A stretch of 17,250 bases of DNA from JAISGQ01 sp045604965 (GCA_045604965.1 JAZUPB010000028.1:1-17250), one strand, 5' to 3'; shown: positions 1-6,159, counted from the stretch's first letter. Numbers and translations: made by a program. Notes: a model not told the origin generated them from the sequence alone.

Positions 1-1027
1 CGACAAGTTAAGCAAAAATCAGGATTCGCTGATACAGGAGATAAAATCTGTAATTATCGATGCACGAAACAATGTGGCAAGGCAGGTAAACAGTGAACTG
101 CTTGGAGCCTATTGGAATATCGGCAGAATTATATGTGAATATGAGCAGTCTGTTCCCGACAGAGCCGACTACGGAAAGAGAACGCTGAAAGAACTGGCGC
201 ATACTCTTACACAGGAGTTTGGCAGAGGCTTTTCACGCTCAAATCTGCAGAATATGCGTCTGTTTTATCTGGCCTATGAAAAATGCCAGACACTGTCTGG
301 CAAATTGAGCTGGTCGCATTATTGTGAGCTTTTATCCATTTCGGATACTGATAAACGCTGTTTTTACGAAAAGGAAGCTATCAATTCCAGTTGGTCTGTC
401 AGAGAGTTGAAACGGCAAATCGAAAGTTCGCTTTTTGAGCGTTTGCTTTTGTCCCGTGGCGAAGTCAACAAGGAACAAGTGTTAGCATTGGCATTGCAAG
501 GCAACGAAATTACCACTCCTGCGGACATTATTCGTGATCCGTATGTGTTTGAATTTCTTGGCTTGCCGGAGGACAAGCCGGTTATGGAAAGCGACCTTGA
601 AAAAGCATTGGTACAGCAAATCGAGAAATTCCTGCTTGAGCTTGGCAGAGGTTTTATGTTCGTCGGAACACAGCAGAGAGTAACATTTGCCAATCACCAT
701 TATTATGTGGATATGGTGTTTTACAATAAAATACTCCGTTCCTATGTGTTGATTGAACTTAAAACCACTAAGCTTATGCCTGAAGCTGTAGGTCAACTCA
801 ATATGTATTTGAACTACTACGCAAATGAAATCAACGATGAAGACGATAACCCGCCTATCGGAATCATACTCTGCACTGACAAGGGCAACTTTGATGTGCA
901 ATACGCACTTGGAGGCTTGTCCAATCAGATATTCGCTTCAAAATATGTATTGTATATGCCGAACAAAGAGCAGTTGATTGCTCAGGTTGAGGCAGTACTG
1001 GAGAAATGGCACGGGGAAGAAGAATAA
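1..1027 (+). CDS. DUF1016 (YhcG-type) PD-(D/E)xK nuclease, 5' end outside window
   Basis: The reading frame is open from base 2, so the true start is upstream; the GTG at 74 is only the first in-window start candidate. The N-terminal part (helical, with the NSELLGAYWNIG segment typical of DUF1016_N) is followed by a linker with DPYVFEFLGL and a C-terminal nuclease domain. The nuclease core is visible as YYVDMVFYN (Asp codon at 710) and IELKTTK (Glu at 755, Lys at 761), then GQLNMYLNYY and GIILC, all diagnostic of the YhcG family. Family members are metal-dependent nuclease-fold proteins often found near restriction loci and mobile elements; their substrate is not settled. The gene lies left of the 45-bp att repeat, so it belongs to a neighbouring element or flank, not to the central element. 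It is complete at the 3' end and followed by a terminator. Confidence 0.9.
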   Translation, partial: DKLSKNQDSLIQEIKSVIIDARNNVARQVNSELLGAYWNIGRIICEYEQSVPDRADYGKRTLKELAHTLTQEFGRGFSRSNLQNMRLFYLAYEKCQTLSGKLSWSHYCELLSISDTDKRCFYEKEAINSSWSVRELKRQIESSLFERLLLSRGEVNKEQVLALALQGNEITTPADIIRDPYVFEFLGLPEDKPVMESDLEKALVQQIEKFLLELGRGFMFVGTQQRVTFANHHYYVDMVFYNKILRSYVLIELKTTKLMPEAVGQLNMYLNYYANEINDEDDNPPIGIILCTDKGNFDVQYALGGLSNQIFASKYVLYMPNKEQLIAQVEAVLEKWHGEEE

Positions 1028-1072
1028 AAAATCACACACAACTTCGTTTCTGCTGTGTGCGAAAATAACTCG

Positions 1073-1107
1073 TAATACCGATTTTAAAAACCGGTATTAG
1101 TTCTTTT
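1073..1107 (+). terminator. Likely intrinsic terminator after the DUF1016 gene
   Basis: TAATACCG (1073-1080) pairs perfectly with CGGTATTA (1092-1099) across an 11-nt A/T-rich loop, followed by GTTCTTTT. It sits 46 bp after the stop codon. The stem is only 8 bp with mixed composition and the T-run is interrupted, so it is moderate. Confidence 0.55.
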
Positions 1108-1118
1108 ACTCATTTTAT

Positions 1119-1142
1119 TTTTGACTGTAATTTTGACTGTAA
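1119..1142 (+). repeat. Perfect 12-bp tandem duplication TTTTGACTGTAA x2
   Basis: TTTTGACTGTAA occurs at 1119-1130 and again immediately at 1131-1142. It lies about 115 bp left of the left att repeat in a gene-free stretch. Closely spaced short direct repeats beside an att core are typical of integrase or Xis arm sites, but that role is inferred only from position. Confidence 0.6.
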
Positions 1143-1180
1143 ATAGAATGACACGGCCCGTTATTGACCGGTTCTAGATG

Positions 1181-1234
1181 TCACGTAAAATCTTGATTTT
1201 TCGCATGGTTGTGCCATTCTGTGATTTTGCGTGA
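1181..1234. repeat. Imperfect 12-bp inverted repeat beside left att site
   Basis: TCACGTAAAATC (1181-1192) and GATTTTGCGTGA (1223-1234) are inverted copies with one mismatch, 30 bp apart. They end 24 bp before the tRNA-derived repeat at 1259. A related GATTTTG...CAAAATC pair occurs at 15507-15529 near the right end. They are candidate arm-type recombinase or accessory-factor sites; the role is inferred. Confidence 0.45.
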
Positions 1235-1258
1235 TAACCAGTTTTGGAGCGAATTTCA

Positions 1259-1303
1259 ATGGGGTTCAAGAGGCCGCAGGTTCGACTCCTGTCACTCGGA
1301 CCA
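1259..1303 (+). repeat. Left att site: 45-bp tRNA-Pro(GGG) 3'-half repeat
   Basis: This 45-bp stretch is identical to 15684-15728. Read as tRNA it runs from nucleotide 32 to the CCA end: anticodon loop with T33, anticodon GGG and G37 (GGG plus G37 is typical of tRNA-Pro), anticodon-stem 3' strand TCAAG, variable loop AGGCC, T-arm GCAGG-TTCGACT-CCTGT, acceptor strand CACTCGG, discriminator A and CCA. The partner acceptor strand CCGAGTG and a D-arm are not found upstream, so it is not a functional tRNA gene here. Such a half-tRNA duplication is the footprint of a tyrosine integrase that crosses over in the anticodon loop. Confidence 0.85.
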
Positions 1304-1356
1304 AGAAAACCGCATGGTTAAGCCATTTTACGATGGTGACCGTGCGGTTTTTCTTT
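1304..1356 (+). terminator. tRNA-type terminator directly after left att
   Basis: AAAACCGCA (1306-1314) pairs with TGCGGTTTT (1343-1351), with internal ATGG/CCAT pairing, followed by more T residues. It starts right after the CCA of the tRNA fragment, as in native tRNA transcription units, so it probably came with the attP or tRNA sequence. Confidence 0.75.
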
Positions 1357-1359
1357 GTT

Positions 1360-1394
1360 TTGGGGCAAGAAAGAGTACCCCTCCCCAATTTTTT
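1360..1394 (+). terminator. Second terminator-like hairpin, left end of element
   Basis: TTGGGG (1360-1365) pairs with CCCCAA (1383-1388), followed by a run of six T. It is short but has the hairpin plus T-tract form. Together with the preceding terminator it would insulate the element's left end from rightward transcription. Confidence 0.5.
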
Positions 1395-1504
1395 ATGAAA
1401 TTGAAAATATTGCGCAAATTATTAGCAAATTTGGCCTTGATACGATAAAATCCTTGGGATACATTCGAAATTAGATTGAGGCGATTATAATATGAGTCAA
1501 GCAT

Positions 1505-1550
1505 CCAAAAAATAAGAGCGCCCTGAACGGCCTGTGCCAATCGGGGCGCT
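1505..1550 (-). terminator. Terminator of the XRE regulator gene
   Basis: AGCGCCC (1517-1523) and GGGCGCT (1544-1550) form a 7-bp GC-rich stem. On the minus strand the hairpin is followed by CTTATTTTTTGG, a good U-tract. It lies 17 bp beyond the stop codon of the minus-strand regulator gene. Confidence 0.75.
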
Positions 1551-1566
1551 TGCTCTATTTGCTGTT

Positions 1567-1878
1567 TTAGTGTTCAATCATATCCTTGACGATGGATGCT
1601 ATATTTTCCAACTGGCGGTCATTTAGCTTCTTAAGGTCGTCAACCAGCGAGCGAAGTTGATTGGGATTATCGGATTCAAGGTCGAAAAATTCGCTTGGCG
1701 TTACCTTAAGGTACTCACAGATATAAAAGATGCCGGTCAACGAAGGCATAGACTTTCCTGATTCAATATTATTTATATATCCGGGATTCTGTCCCATAGA
1801 AAGGCTCATATCTCTGGCTGAAACGCCAATTTTATTACGCAACTGCGCCAAACGCATAGAGAAGTCTTTTTCGGTCAT
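1567..1878 (-). CDS. XRE-family helix-turn-helix transcriptional regulator
   Basis: The 103-aa protein starts at the ATG at 1878-1876 (MTEKDFSMRL), chosen because AGAGGTGG lies 7 nt upstream; the frame stays open further upstream but without a ribosome site. Residues 5-60 form a Cro/C1-type HTH: RLAQLRNKIGVSARDMS, then GQNPGYINNIESGKSMPS with the recognition helix, then FYICEYLKVTPSEFF. The tail (LVDDLKKLNDRQLENIASIVKDMI) is helical and probably dimerises. Such proteins usually act as repressors of element functions. The gene is divergent from the SLOG-like gene at 2038, and an inverted repeat (1893-1917) lies just upstream of its start, which suggests autoregulation. Confidence 0.88.
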   Translation of the reverse strand: MTEKDFSMRLAQLRNKIGVSARDMSLSMGQNPGYINNIESGKSMPSLTGIFYICEYLKVTPSEFFDLESDNPNQLRSLVDDLKKLNDRQLENIASIVKDMIEH

Positions 1879-1892
1879 ATGATTACCACCTC

Positions 1893-1917
1893 TTGTATAG
1901 TATTGTATCCTATACAA
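1893..1917. promoter_or_regulatory. Operator-like inverted repeat TTGTATAG-N9-CTATACAA
   Basis: TTGTATAG (1893-1900) and CTATACAA (1910-1917) are perfect 8-bp inverted arms with a 9-bp spacer, placed 14-38 bp upstream of the XRE start codon. Size and position fit a dimeric Cro/C1-type repressor operator overlapping its own promoter. Binding by this XRE protein is inferred. Confidence 0.65.
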
Positions 1918-1952
1918 AGGCGATAATTATTGGTTTTGAGATGGTGTTATTA

Positions 1953-1981
1953 TTGAAGTGTAGGCTTGTAGATAATATAAT
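1953..1981 (+). promoter_or_regulatory. Sigma-70-type promoter for the SLOG-like gene
   Basis: TTGAAG (1953-1958), a 17-bp spacer and TATAAT (1976-1981). The predicted start, about 7 bp further on, gives a leader of roughly 50 nt to the ATG at 2038. It lies in the divergent region with the XRE operator. Confidence 0.65.
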
Positions 1982-2037
1982 ACATCGTAATAGCGGAATA
2001 CAGCTAATAAGATTGTTTCAGCATATGAGGTTATGAA

Positions 2038-2499
2038 ATGGAGCATATATACACCGTCAGCTTTTTCGGTCATAGGATAGTAAATAATTGGAATGTAGTC
2101 GAAGAAAAGCTTGAACAAGTGATAAGGAGTATAATCGAACATCATAACGGGGTAGTTTTTCTTGTTGGGCGTGATGGTGATTTTGACCAGATAGTATCTT
2201 CGACAATCCGGCGGCTAAAAAACAAGACAGACCGTTATGACCTCTCACTTGTATGGGTTTTGCCGTATATAAAAGCGGATTATATCAAGAACTATCATGA
2301 ATTTTCCCAGTATTACGATGAAATAGAGGTATGTGAACAATCTTCAGCGATACATCCGAAAGCAGCTTTTCTAAAAAGGAATCAAACGATGATAGACCGT
2401 TCGGATTTGATAATATTCTATGTTGAACACACTAAAGGCGGAGCGTACCAAGCGTATAAATATGCCGTACTTAAAAACAAGAATTATATTAAAATTTAG
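2038..2499 (+). CDS. SLOG-like (DUF1273/YpsA-type) nucleotide-binding protein
   Basis: The 153-aa protein shows the Rossmann-like pattern of the SLOG/LOG superfamily: a first beta strand ending in SFFGHR (residues 8-13), VVFLVGRDGDFDQIVSS (about 39-55) corresponding to the glycine-rich ligand loop, a central strand LSLVWVLP, and RNQTMIDRSDLIIFYVE...KGGAYQAYKYA near the C-terminus, as in DUF1273 proteins. SLOG domains bind nucleotide-derived ligands and occur as sensors in some defence proteins; the ligand here is unknown. TGAGG lies a few bases before the ATG. The gene is divergent from the XRE repressor and has its own promoter. A signalling or defence role is an inference from the family and from its place on an island. 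Confidence 0.7.
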   Translation: MEHIYTVSFFGHRIVNNWNVVEEKLEQVIRSIIEHHNGVVFLVGRDGDFDQIVSSTIRRLKNKTDRYDLSLVWVLPYIKADYIKNYHEFSQYYDEIEVCEQSSAIHPKAAFLKRNQTMIDRSDLIIFYVEHTKGGAYQAYKYAVLKNKNYIKI

Positions 2500-2533
2500 A
2501 ATCAAAAAGACACAATAATTTGATGAAACGGTA

Positions 2534-2562
2534 TTGACAACCACTATATGTTGTGGTATATT
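2534..2562 (+). promoter_or_regulatory. Consensus promoter with internal operator-like repeat
   Basis: TTGACA (2534-2539), a 17-bp spacer and TATATT (2557-2562) form a near-perfect housekeeping promoter. The spacer contains ACCAC (2540-2544) and GTGGT (2553-2557), a dyad positioned so that a bound repressor would block polymerase. It is the strongest promoter seen in the window and faces the structured leader and the 2816-4819 operon. Confidence 0.8.
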
Positions 2563-2568
2563 ATATGC

Positions 2569-2660
2569 ATAAGTCTTTTCTTTTTTTATTTGTTTTGTTT
2601 AGCGCCAAGGGCGTGGTTTACCCTAAAACGGGTAGCCTGCATCCTTGGCGTTTATTTTTT
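2569..2660 (+). ncRNA. Candidate structured leader RNA / attenuator or small RNA
   Basis: The start is estimated from the promoter. A U-rich 5' stretch (about 2572-2600) leads into a hairpin: CGCCAAGG (2603-2610) pairs with CCTTGGCG (2643-2650), enclosing a second hairpin TACCC (2619-2623)/GGGTA (2630-2634) with a TAAAAC loop. TTTATTTTTT (2651-2660) follows at once, so the fold ends as an intrinsic terminator. Either a short RNA of about 90 nt is released or the terminator is conditional and controls the genes starting at 2816. I do not recognise a named RNA family. Confidence 0.55.
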
Positions 2661-2815
2661 GCTCTCTACACGGAGAGATAATATCATCGGATGATACTGT
2701 ATTCGTCCGCAAATACCGCTTTTTCTGCGGCACTATGTTTGTAAAAAACGTGGTGCTGCAGTTTGTATATTGTAAAACAAAATTCAAATCCATCAAAACA
2801 AAGGAGAAATCTATT

Positions 2816-3292
2816 ATGTTTATTTATGCAATATCCCTTCCATTTACATCGCCTCTTTCAAGTATTGAGCCCATTGATGGAATCTCCATGGATGAGCTCA
2901 GAACTAAATCGAGGCGAAAAGCAATAACCGATTCGTATTCAACCGGAGGGCTATTAACCCTTACGGATGAAAACACGGAACATATCGAGCAGCTTGTGTT
3001 TTACCGCTATCTCAAAATAGGTGTCGGCAAAACTATCATTCAAGCTGTTTCAGAATGCCTTAAAAACTGCTTGTTTTCGGTAGTAGATGACTGCCAAAAC
3101 TTAGCAAGGCTTCACGAATGGTGTCAGCACCGAGGTGTTGCTAAAACGCTTTTCCCGGAAAGTATGGAGAAAAACCATTTTACCTTTTCGGACTTTGAAA
3201 AAGCGTATCCAACACTCAGCAAAGAAGATGCCGCAATGGCTTTTCTTGAACTGCTGAGACATAAAGTGATAGCGACTAATCAAATTAACTGA
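2816..3292 (+). CDS. Hypothetical protein, first gene of leader-controlled operon
   Basis: The 158-aa protein has no family I recognise. The start at ATG 2816 (MFIYAISLPF) is chosen because AAGGAG (2801-2806) sits at proper spacing; the frame is open further upstream without a ribosome site. The N-terminal half contains a basic patch (ELRTKSRRKAITDSYS); the middle (LVFYRYLKIGVGKTIIQAVSECLKN) and the C-terminal part (FSDFEKAYPTLSKEDAAMAFLELLRHKVIA) look helical and soluble. There is no signal peptide or membrane segment. GVGKT resembles the end of a P-loop but the rest of a Walker A motif is missing, so ATPase activity is not claimed. It is followed 19 bp later by a small gene in the same direction. 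Confidence 0.7.
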   Translation: MFIYAISLPFTSPLSSIEPIDGISMDELRTKSRRKAITDSYSTGGLLTLTDENTEHIEQLVFYRYLKIGVGKTIIQAVSECLKNCLFSVVDDCQNLARLHEWCQHRGVAKTLFPESMEKNHFTFSDFEKAYPTLSKEDAAMAFLELLRHKVIATNQIN

Positions 3293-3311
3293 AAAGGAAA
3301 GGAGTTTCCTT

Positions 3312-3518
3312 ATGCATGAAGAAGACTATCGCAGGCCATGGTACATAACAGCATTTCTGGAAGCACTGAAAACTGCGCCGAATCGAATTGAGCTGTGGGT
3401 ATATTTGGGGCGAGAAATATTGAAAGTTCATGACATAACCCTCGAAGAGCTTGCGGATTATTTTCAAATCCCGGAATACGACCGGGCTGCATTCTTCGAA
3501 GCTATGTCAGAGAAATAG
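3312..3518 (+). CDS. Small acidic hypothetical protein (68 aa)
   Basis: It is preceded by AAAGGAG, about 8 bases before the ATG. The 68-aa protein is rich in Glu and Asp and probably all helical (ITAFLEALKTAPNRIELWVYLGREIL, then ITLEELADYFQIPEYDRAAFFEAM). The second half has the spacing of a small HTH-like or adaptor fold, but no DNA-binding motif is convincing. It lies between the 158-aa protein and the HD-domain gene on the same strand, so it is probably co-transcribed. Function unknown. Confidence 0.65.
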   Translation: MHEEDYRRPWYITAFLEALKTAPNRIELWVYLGREILKVHDITLEELADYFQIPEYDRAAFFEAMSEK

Positions 3519-3571
3519 CTGCGTGCTATACAACTTTATACAAATACTAAAAAAACAAGGAGATTAACATT

Positions 3572-4144
3572 ATGCTTACATCAAAAAATTACTTCATTGA
3601 AGTTTTCAAAAGAGAAATCAACCGTGAAGGAGCAGATAAGCTCCTCAGCTATCTCGAAAGCAGTGACTTTTTCACTGCACCGGCAAGCACAAGATACCAT
3701 CTGTCTGTTGAGGGTGGGCTGTGCTTGCACAGCATAAATGTTTATGAAACATTGTGCAAGCTTGCAGATACACATATGCCTTACATTAGCCGAGAATCAT
3801 TGGCTATTGTTGCTCTCCTGCACGACGTTTGTAAAATCGGGTGCTACAAAGAATCAACCCGAAATGTAAAGAAAAACGGTAAATGGGAAAGCGTCCCGTA
3901 TTATGAGTTTGACGATAACCTTCCCTATGGTCACGGAGAAAAGAGCGTATATATCATAAGCTCTTTTATGAAGCTGACACGGGATGAGGCCTTCGCCATA
4001 CGCTACCACATGGGATTCGCTGATGAACACTGCGACCGCAGAAATGTCGGCAAGGTGTTTGAACAATATCCGTTATCGCTTCTCCTGCACACAGCAGACC
4101 AGTTTGCTACGAGTTTTATCGAAGCCAACACGACCGCATCGTGA
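3572..4144 (+). CDS. HD-domain phosphohydrolase-like protein
   Basis: The 190-aa protein begins after AAGGAG at good spacing. A full HD metal-binding set is visible: His53 in GGLCLHSINV, His84-Asp85 in ALLHDVCKIG, His121 in PYGHGEKS, His146 in IRYHMGF and Asp176 in LHTADQFA. The arrangement resembles the HD domain of YhaM-type exoribonucleases and related phage or plasmid HD proteins, but no OB-fold or other domain is attached. Such proteins are metal-dependent phosphohydrolases acting on nucleotides or nucleic acids; the substrate here is unknown. The stop codon overlaps the ribosome site of the next gene (TGAAAGGAG), so the two are translationally close. Confidence 0.82.
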   Translation: MLTSKNYFIEVFKREINREGADKLLSYLESSDFFTAPASTRYHLSVEGGLCLHSINVYETLCKLADTHMPYISRESLAIVALLHDVCKIGCYKESTRNVKKNGKWESVPYYEFDDNLPYGHGEKSVYIISSFMKLTRDEAFAIRYHMGFADEHCDRRNVGKVFEQYPLSLLLHTADQFATSFIEANTTAS

Positions 4145-4159
4145 AAGGAGAGGAAAACT

Positions 4160-4819
4160 ATGTTTAATACACAGAGAACGGATACTGTATTTCTCAAGTT
4201 CATGTCCGTTGAAAGAAAAATCAGTGACACCTTTTTTGAAAAGATTGTCCCCATTATGATAAGGGACAAAATATTTCTGCAACGTGAAGAAAACAGCCGT
4301 CTCGATACTCTTGGCATTGATGCTGTTATGGCGAGCAAATCAAAAATTGATTATGTGGACCTTAAGCATCACGCCTTTTACTTCATCGAGGAGCGGCATC
4401 CTGACTATGCCTTGGAATTGGAAACCGGTTGGCGAGACTCATTCGATAAAGAACGTCACTGCGGCTGGTTTGTAAATCCCTGCAAAGTCACAGACGTATA
4501 TGGATTCCTCTTCTGGAACGGCACACCCGACCATATTGAAAATATGAGGGTGCTCCTCATCAGAAGGCAAGACATAAAAGATAAGCTAAAATCACTTGGG
4601 ATAGATGTGGAGCATTGGCATGAATACACCAATGCTCCGCCTAAGCTCCACAACGGAAACCATTATTGGTTTATATATGAAAATATAAGGATAGCAAAAT
4701 CAATGTCGCTGCCCGAACAACCGATAAATCTGGTCATTCCGTGGCATTATCTCAAAGACATCGTTATCTACGACAAGCTGTTCTGCCTTTCTGATGCAAA
4801 AGCACAGTTAGCTGCATAA
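4160..4819 (+). CDS. Hypothetical protein, possible divergent PD-(D/E)xK nuclease
   Basis: The 219-aa protein follows GAAAGGAGAGG, 15 bp after the HD gene. I do not recognise a named family. Residues 45-75 read like a restriction-endonuclease core: Glu44/45, then LDTLGIDAVM with Asp54, then KIDYVDLKHH with Asp67-Leu-Lys69, matching the D...(D/E)xK spacing of PD-(D/E)xK enzymes with Asp in place of the usual Glu. A charged alternating region and a C-terminal strand-rich part (INLVIPWHYLKDIVIYDKLF) follow. Nuclease function is an inference from one motif and could be wrong. It ends the 2816-4819 operon and is followed by strong hairpins. Confidence 0.6.
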   Translation: MFNTQRTDTVFLKFMSVERKISDTFFEKIVPIMIRDKIFLQREENSRLDTLGIDAVMASKSKIDYVDLKHHAFYFIEERHPDYALELETGWRDSFDKERHCGWFVNPCKVTDVYGFLFWNGTPDHIENMRVLLIRRQDIKDKLKSLGIDVEHWHEYTNAPPKLHNGNHYWFIYENIRIAKSMSLPEQPINLVIPWHYLKDIVIYDKLFCLSDAKAQLAA

Positions 4820-4840
4820 CCATCGACAAACCACTAACAT

Positions 4841-4877
4841 GGGCGGCAGTCGCACGCATCTTTGATGCCTGCCGCCC
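4841..4877 (+). terminator. Strong GC-rich hairpin after the operon
   Basis: GGGCGGCAG (4841-4849) pairs with CTGCCGCCC (4869-4877), and inside it GCATC (4856-4860) pairs with GATGC (4864-4868) across TTT, leaving a 6-nt bulge. It starts 21 bp after the stop codon. No T-run follows, so it may be a Rho-aided terminator or an mRNA 3' stabiliser rather than a classical intrinsic terminator. Confidence 0.5.
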
Positions 4878-4902
4878 GAAATCTCCTCATGAAACTATAA
4901 AA

Positions 4903-4956
4903 GCTGGTTATCTCAAAAGCGGAGATTATGAGATAACCAGCGAAACCCCGCTGGTT
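4903..4956 (+). promoter_or_regulatory. Mutually exclusive hairpins in a gene-free region
   Basis: GCTGGTTATCTC (4903-4914) pairs perfectly with GAGATAACCAGC (4930-4941). The 3' arm overlaps AACCAGCG (4935-4942), which also pairs perfectly with CGCTGGTT (4949-4956). The two folds cannot coexist, an arrangement seen in attenuators, and it could also be a recombinase or relaxase recognition region. The rest of 4820-5112 shows only short dyads and the ribosome site of the gene at 5113. Confidence 0.5.
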
Positions 4957-5112
4957 CCATATGCAATATGATATTCCGGCTCATTTTTCTCCGAATTGTA
5001 TCGCTGCACAGACGGGCGATGCAGATATTTTCCCTTGGCAATGCCGTCCATCAGGACGCGTCTGCGTATTTAGACTTGAACTTGAAATGGTTGTATAGAT
5101 AGGAGAGATTTT

Positions 5113-6033
5113 GTGAAGAGCTATAATGCCAGATGCCGTGACATAGAGCACGATTTACGAAACGGTCTCAAGCAGCAGATTCGATTCGGAGAATCAAAGC
5201 ATAAACTTAAGGCCGCTGAACGCAGGGAGTCCTATGAGGAAAACAGAGAATATCGACAGGTAAAAGGCATATTCTCCCCCACCACTCTTCGCAGCTACCA
5301 GTCTGTCGCAAAGAGCTTTGCTCGGTTTGCCGCAGAAAGAGGTGCGTACAGAGCAGTCGATGCAAAGAAATATGCTGTTGACTTTATCAGAAGTTGTATA
5401 GACAAAGGTCAATCAGCGTGGACAGTTCACCTCAAGGCTTATGCTCTTGCATCGGCCTACGGCTGCGAGCGTGAAGAAATAATCCCAATTGAACTGCCGA
5501 TGAGAGAACGCAGGAACATTGTTCGCAGCCGCCGCGAAACAGCCTATGACAGCATCCACAGCGAGAGAGCGGAGAACCTCCGCAGATTTGCCTCAGCTGT
5601 CGGCTGCCGTCGTATCGGTGCAGAACGACTGTACAAGGATGACCTCATCGAAAGGGATGGAAGGCTGTATGTCAGACTGACAGAGAAAAACGGCTATACT
5701 CGAGAAGCGGTGGTCATAGAGGGTGAAGAAGACTATGTGCGGTCTGTTTTCGAGAAATCACCCGGCTACGAAGTGGTCGCAGGTGATAAGGTGAAATATC
5801 GACTTTTTCCCAGAGGCTACATAACAAAGAATCTCGATATACACGGTTGCCGTGCACAATATGCAACTCGCCTCTACCGTCAATGTGAGGAAAAGGGCGA
5901 GCACATCAGCGGCAAGCTGTACAGATGCCGTAAAGATATGACAGGAAAGATTTTTGACAAAGGAATACTGCAATACGTGTCTGAAAATCTGGGCCACCAC
6001 CGTTTGGATGTTGTTTTGTTTTATCTGAGATAA
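5113..6033 (+). CDS. Tyrosine recombinase / site-specific integrase (306 aa)
   Basis: GTG start with TAGGAGAG 6-13 bp upstream. The basic N-terminus is followed by a SAM-like core-binding region (TLRSYQSVAKSFARFAAERG, about residues 58-77). The catalytic part carries the box I arginine around GCRRIGAERL, a beta-hairpin lysine in LTEKNGYTRE, HGCR (His244, Arg247), LGHH (His295/296) and the nucleophile Tyr304 two residues before the end. It is complete and therefore potentially active. It is smaller than the integrase at 12.1 kb, lacks an obvious arm-binding domain and has no adjacent Xis gene, so it may resolve or invert DNA within the element rather than integrate it. A conserved terminator-type hairpin follows. 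Confidence 0.82.
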   Translation: MKSYNARCRDIEHDLRNGLKQQIRFGESKHKLKAAERRESYEENREYRQVKGIFSPTTLRSYQSVAKSFARFAAERGAYRAVDAKKYAVDFIRSCIDKGQSAWTVHLKAYALASAYGCEREEIIPIELPMRERRNIVRSRRETAYDSIHSERAENLRRFASAVGCRRIGAERLYKDDLIERDGRLYVRLTEKNGYTREAVVIEGEEDYVRSVFEKSPGYEVVAGDKVKYRLFPRGYITKNLDIHGCRAQYATRLYRQCEEKGEHISGKLYRCRKDMTGKIFDKGILQYVSENLGHHRLDVVLFYLR

Positions 6034-6064
6034 GAAAATGGCTTAATAATACCTATTAGAAAGA

Positions 6065-6118
6065 AATAACGCACCATTAACCACGCATTAAATGCGCGTT
6101 AATGGTGCGTTATTTTCA
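6065..6118 (+). terminator. 17-bp-stem terminator upstream of the R-M cassette
   Basis: AATAACGCACCATTAAC (6065-6081) pairs perfectly with GTTAATGGTGCGTTATT (6098-6114); the loop includes a further GCAT/ATGC pair, and TTTT follows. Flanking A and T runs make it potentially bidirectional. It separates the tyrosine recombinase from the restriction-modification genes. Confidence 0.8.
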
Positions 6119-6130
6119 TGCAATGCAATA

Positions 6131-6159
6131 TTGAAAAAAATTTAATTTTATGGTAAGCT
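6131..6159 (+). promoter_or_regulatory. Likely promoter of the R-M cassette
   Basis: TTGAAA (6131-6136), a 17-bp spacer and TAAGCT (6154-6159) with an upstream TG (TGG just before the -10). The -10 is weak but the extended TG and good -35 compensate. It lies 43 bp before the small HTH gene and downstream of a terminator, so the four cassette genes probably depend on it. Confidence 0.5.

Noticed and set aside
482..901. 139-codon minus-strand ORF within the DUF1016 gene
   Set aside because: The plus-strand frame carries clear nuclease motifs; the reverse frame has none.
1224..1303. Complete tRNA gene ending at the left repeat
   Set aside because: Upstream bases show faint D-arm-like wording, but the acceptor strand CCGAGTG is absent and the anticodon stem does not pair fully.
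1209..1448. 79-codon plus-strand ORF across the left att site
   Set aside because: It runs through the tRNA fragment and its terminator hairpin, has no ribosome site and no recognisable protein features.
2645..2815. Extended N-terminus of the 158-aa protein from the upstream in-frame start
   Set aside because: The upstream start overlaps the terminator hairpin and has no ribosome site, whereas AAGGAG precedes ATG 2816.
2986..3060. P-loop ATPase in the 158-aa protein (GVGKT)
   Set aside because: Only the last part resembles Walker A; there is no full GxxxxGK(S/T) and no Walker B, and the context is helical.
4820..5112. CRISPR array or tandem repeat in the hairpin region
   Set aside because: The repeats are only dyad arms; there are no regularly spaced repeats and spacers here or anywhere else in the window.
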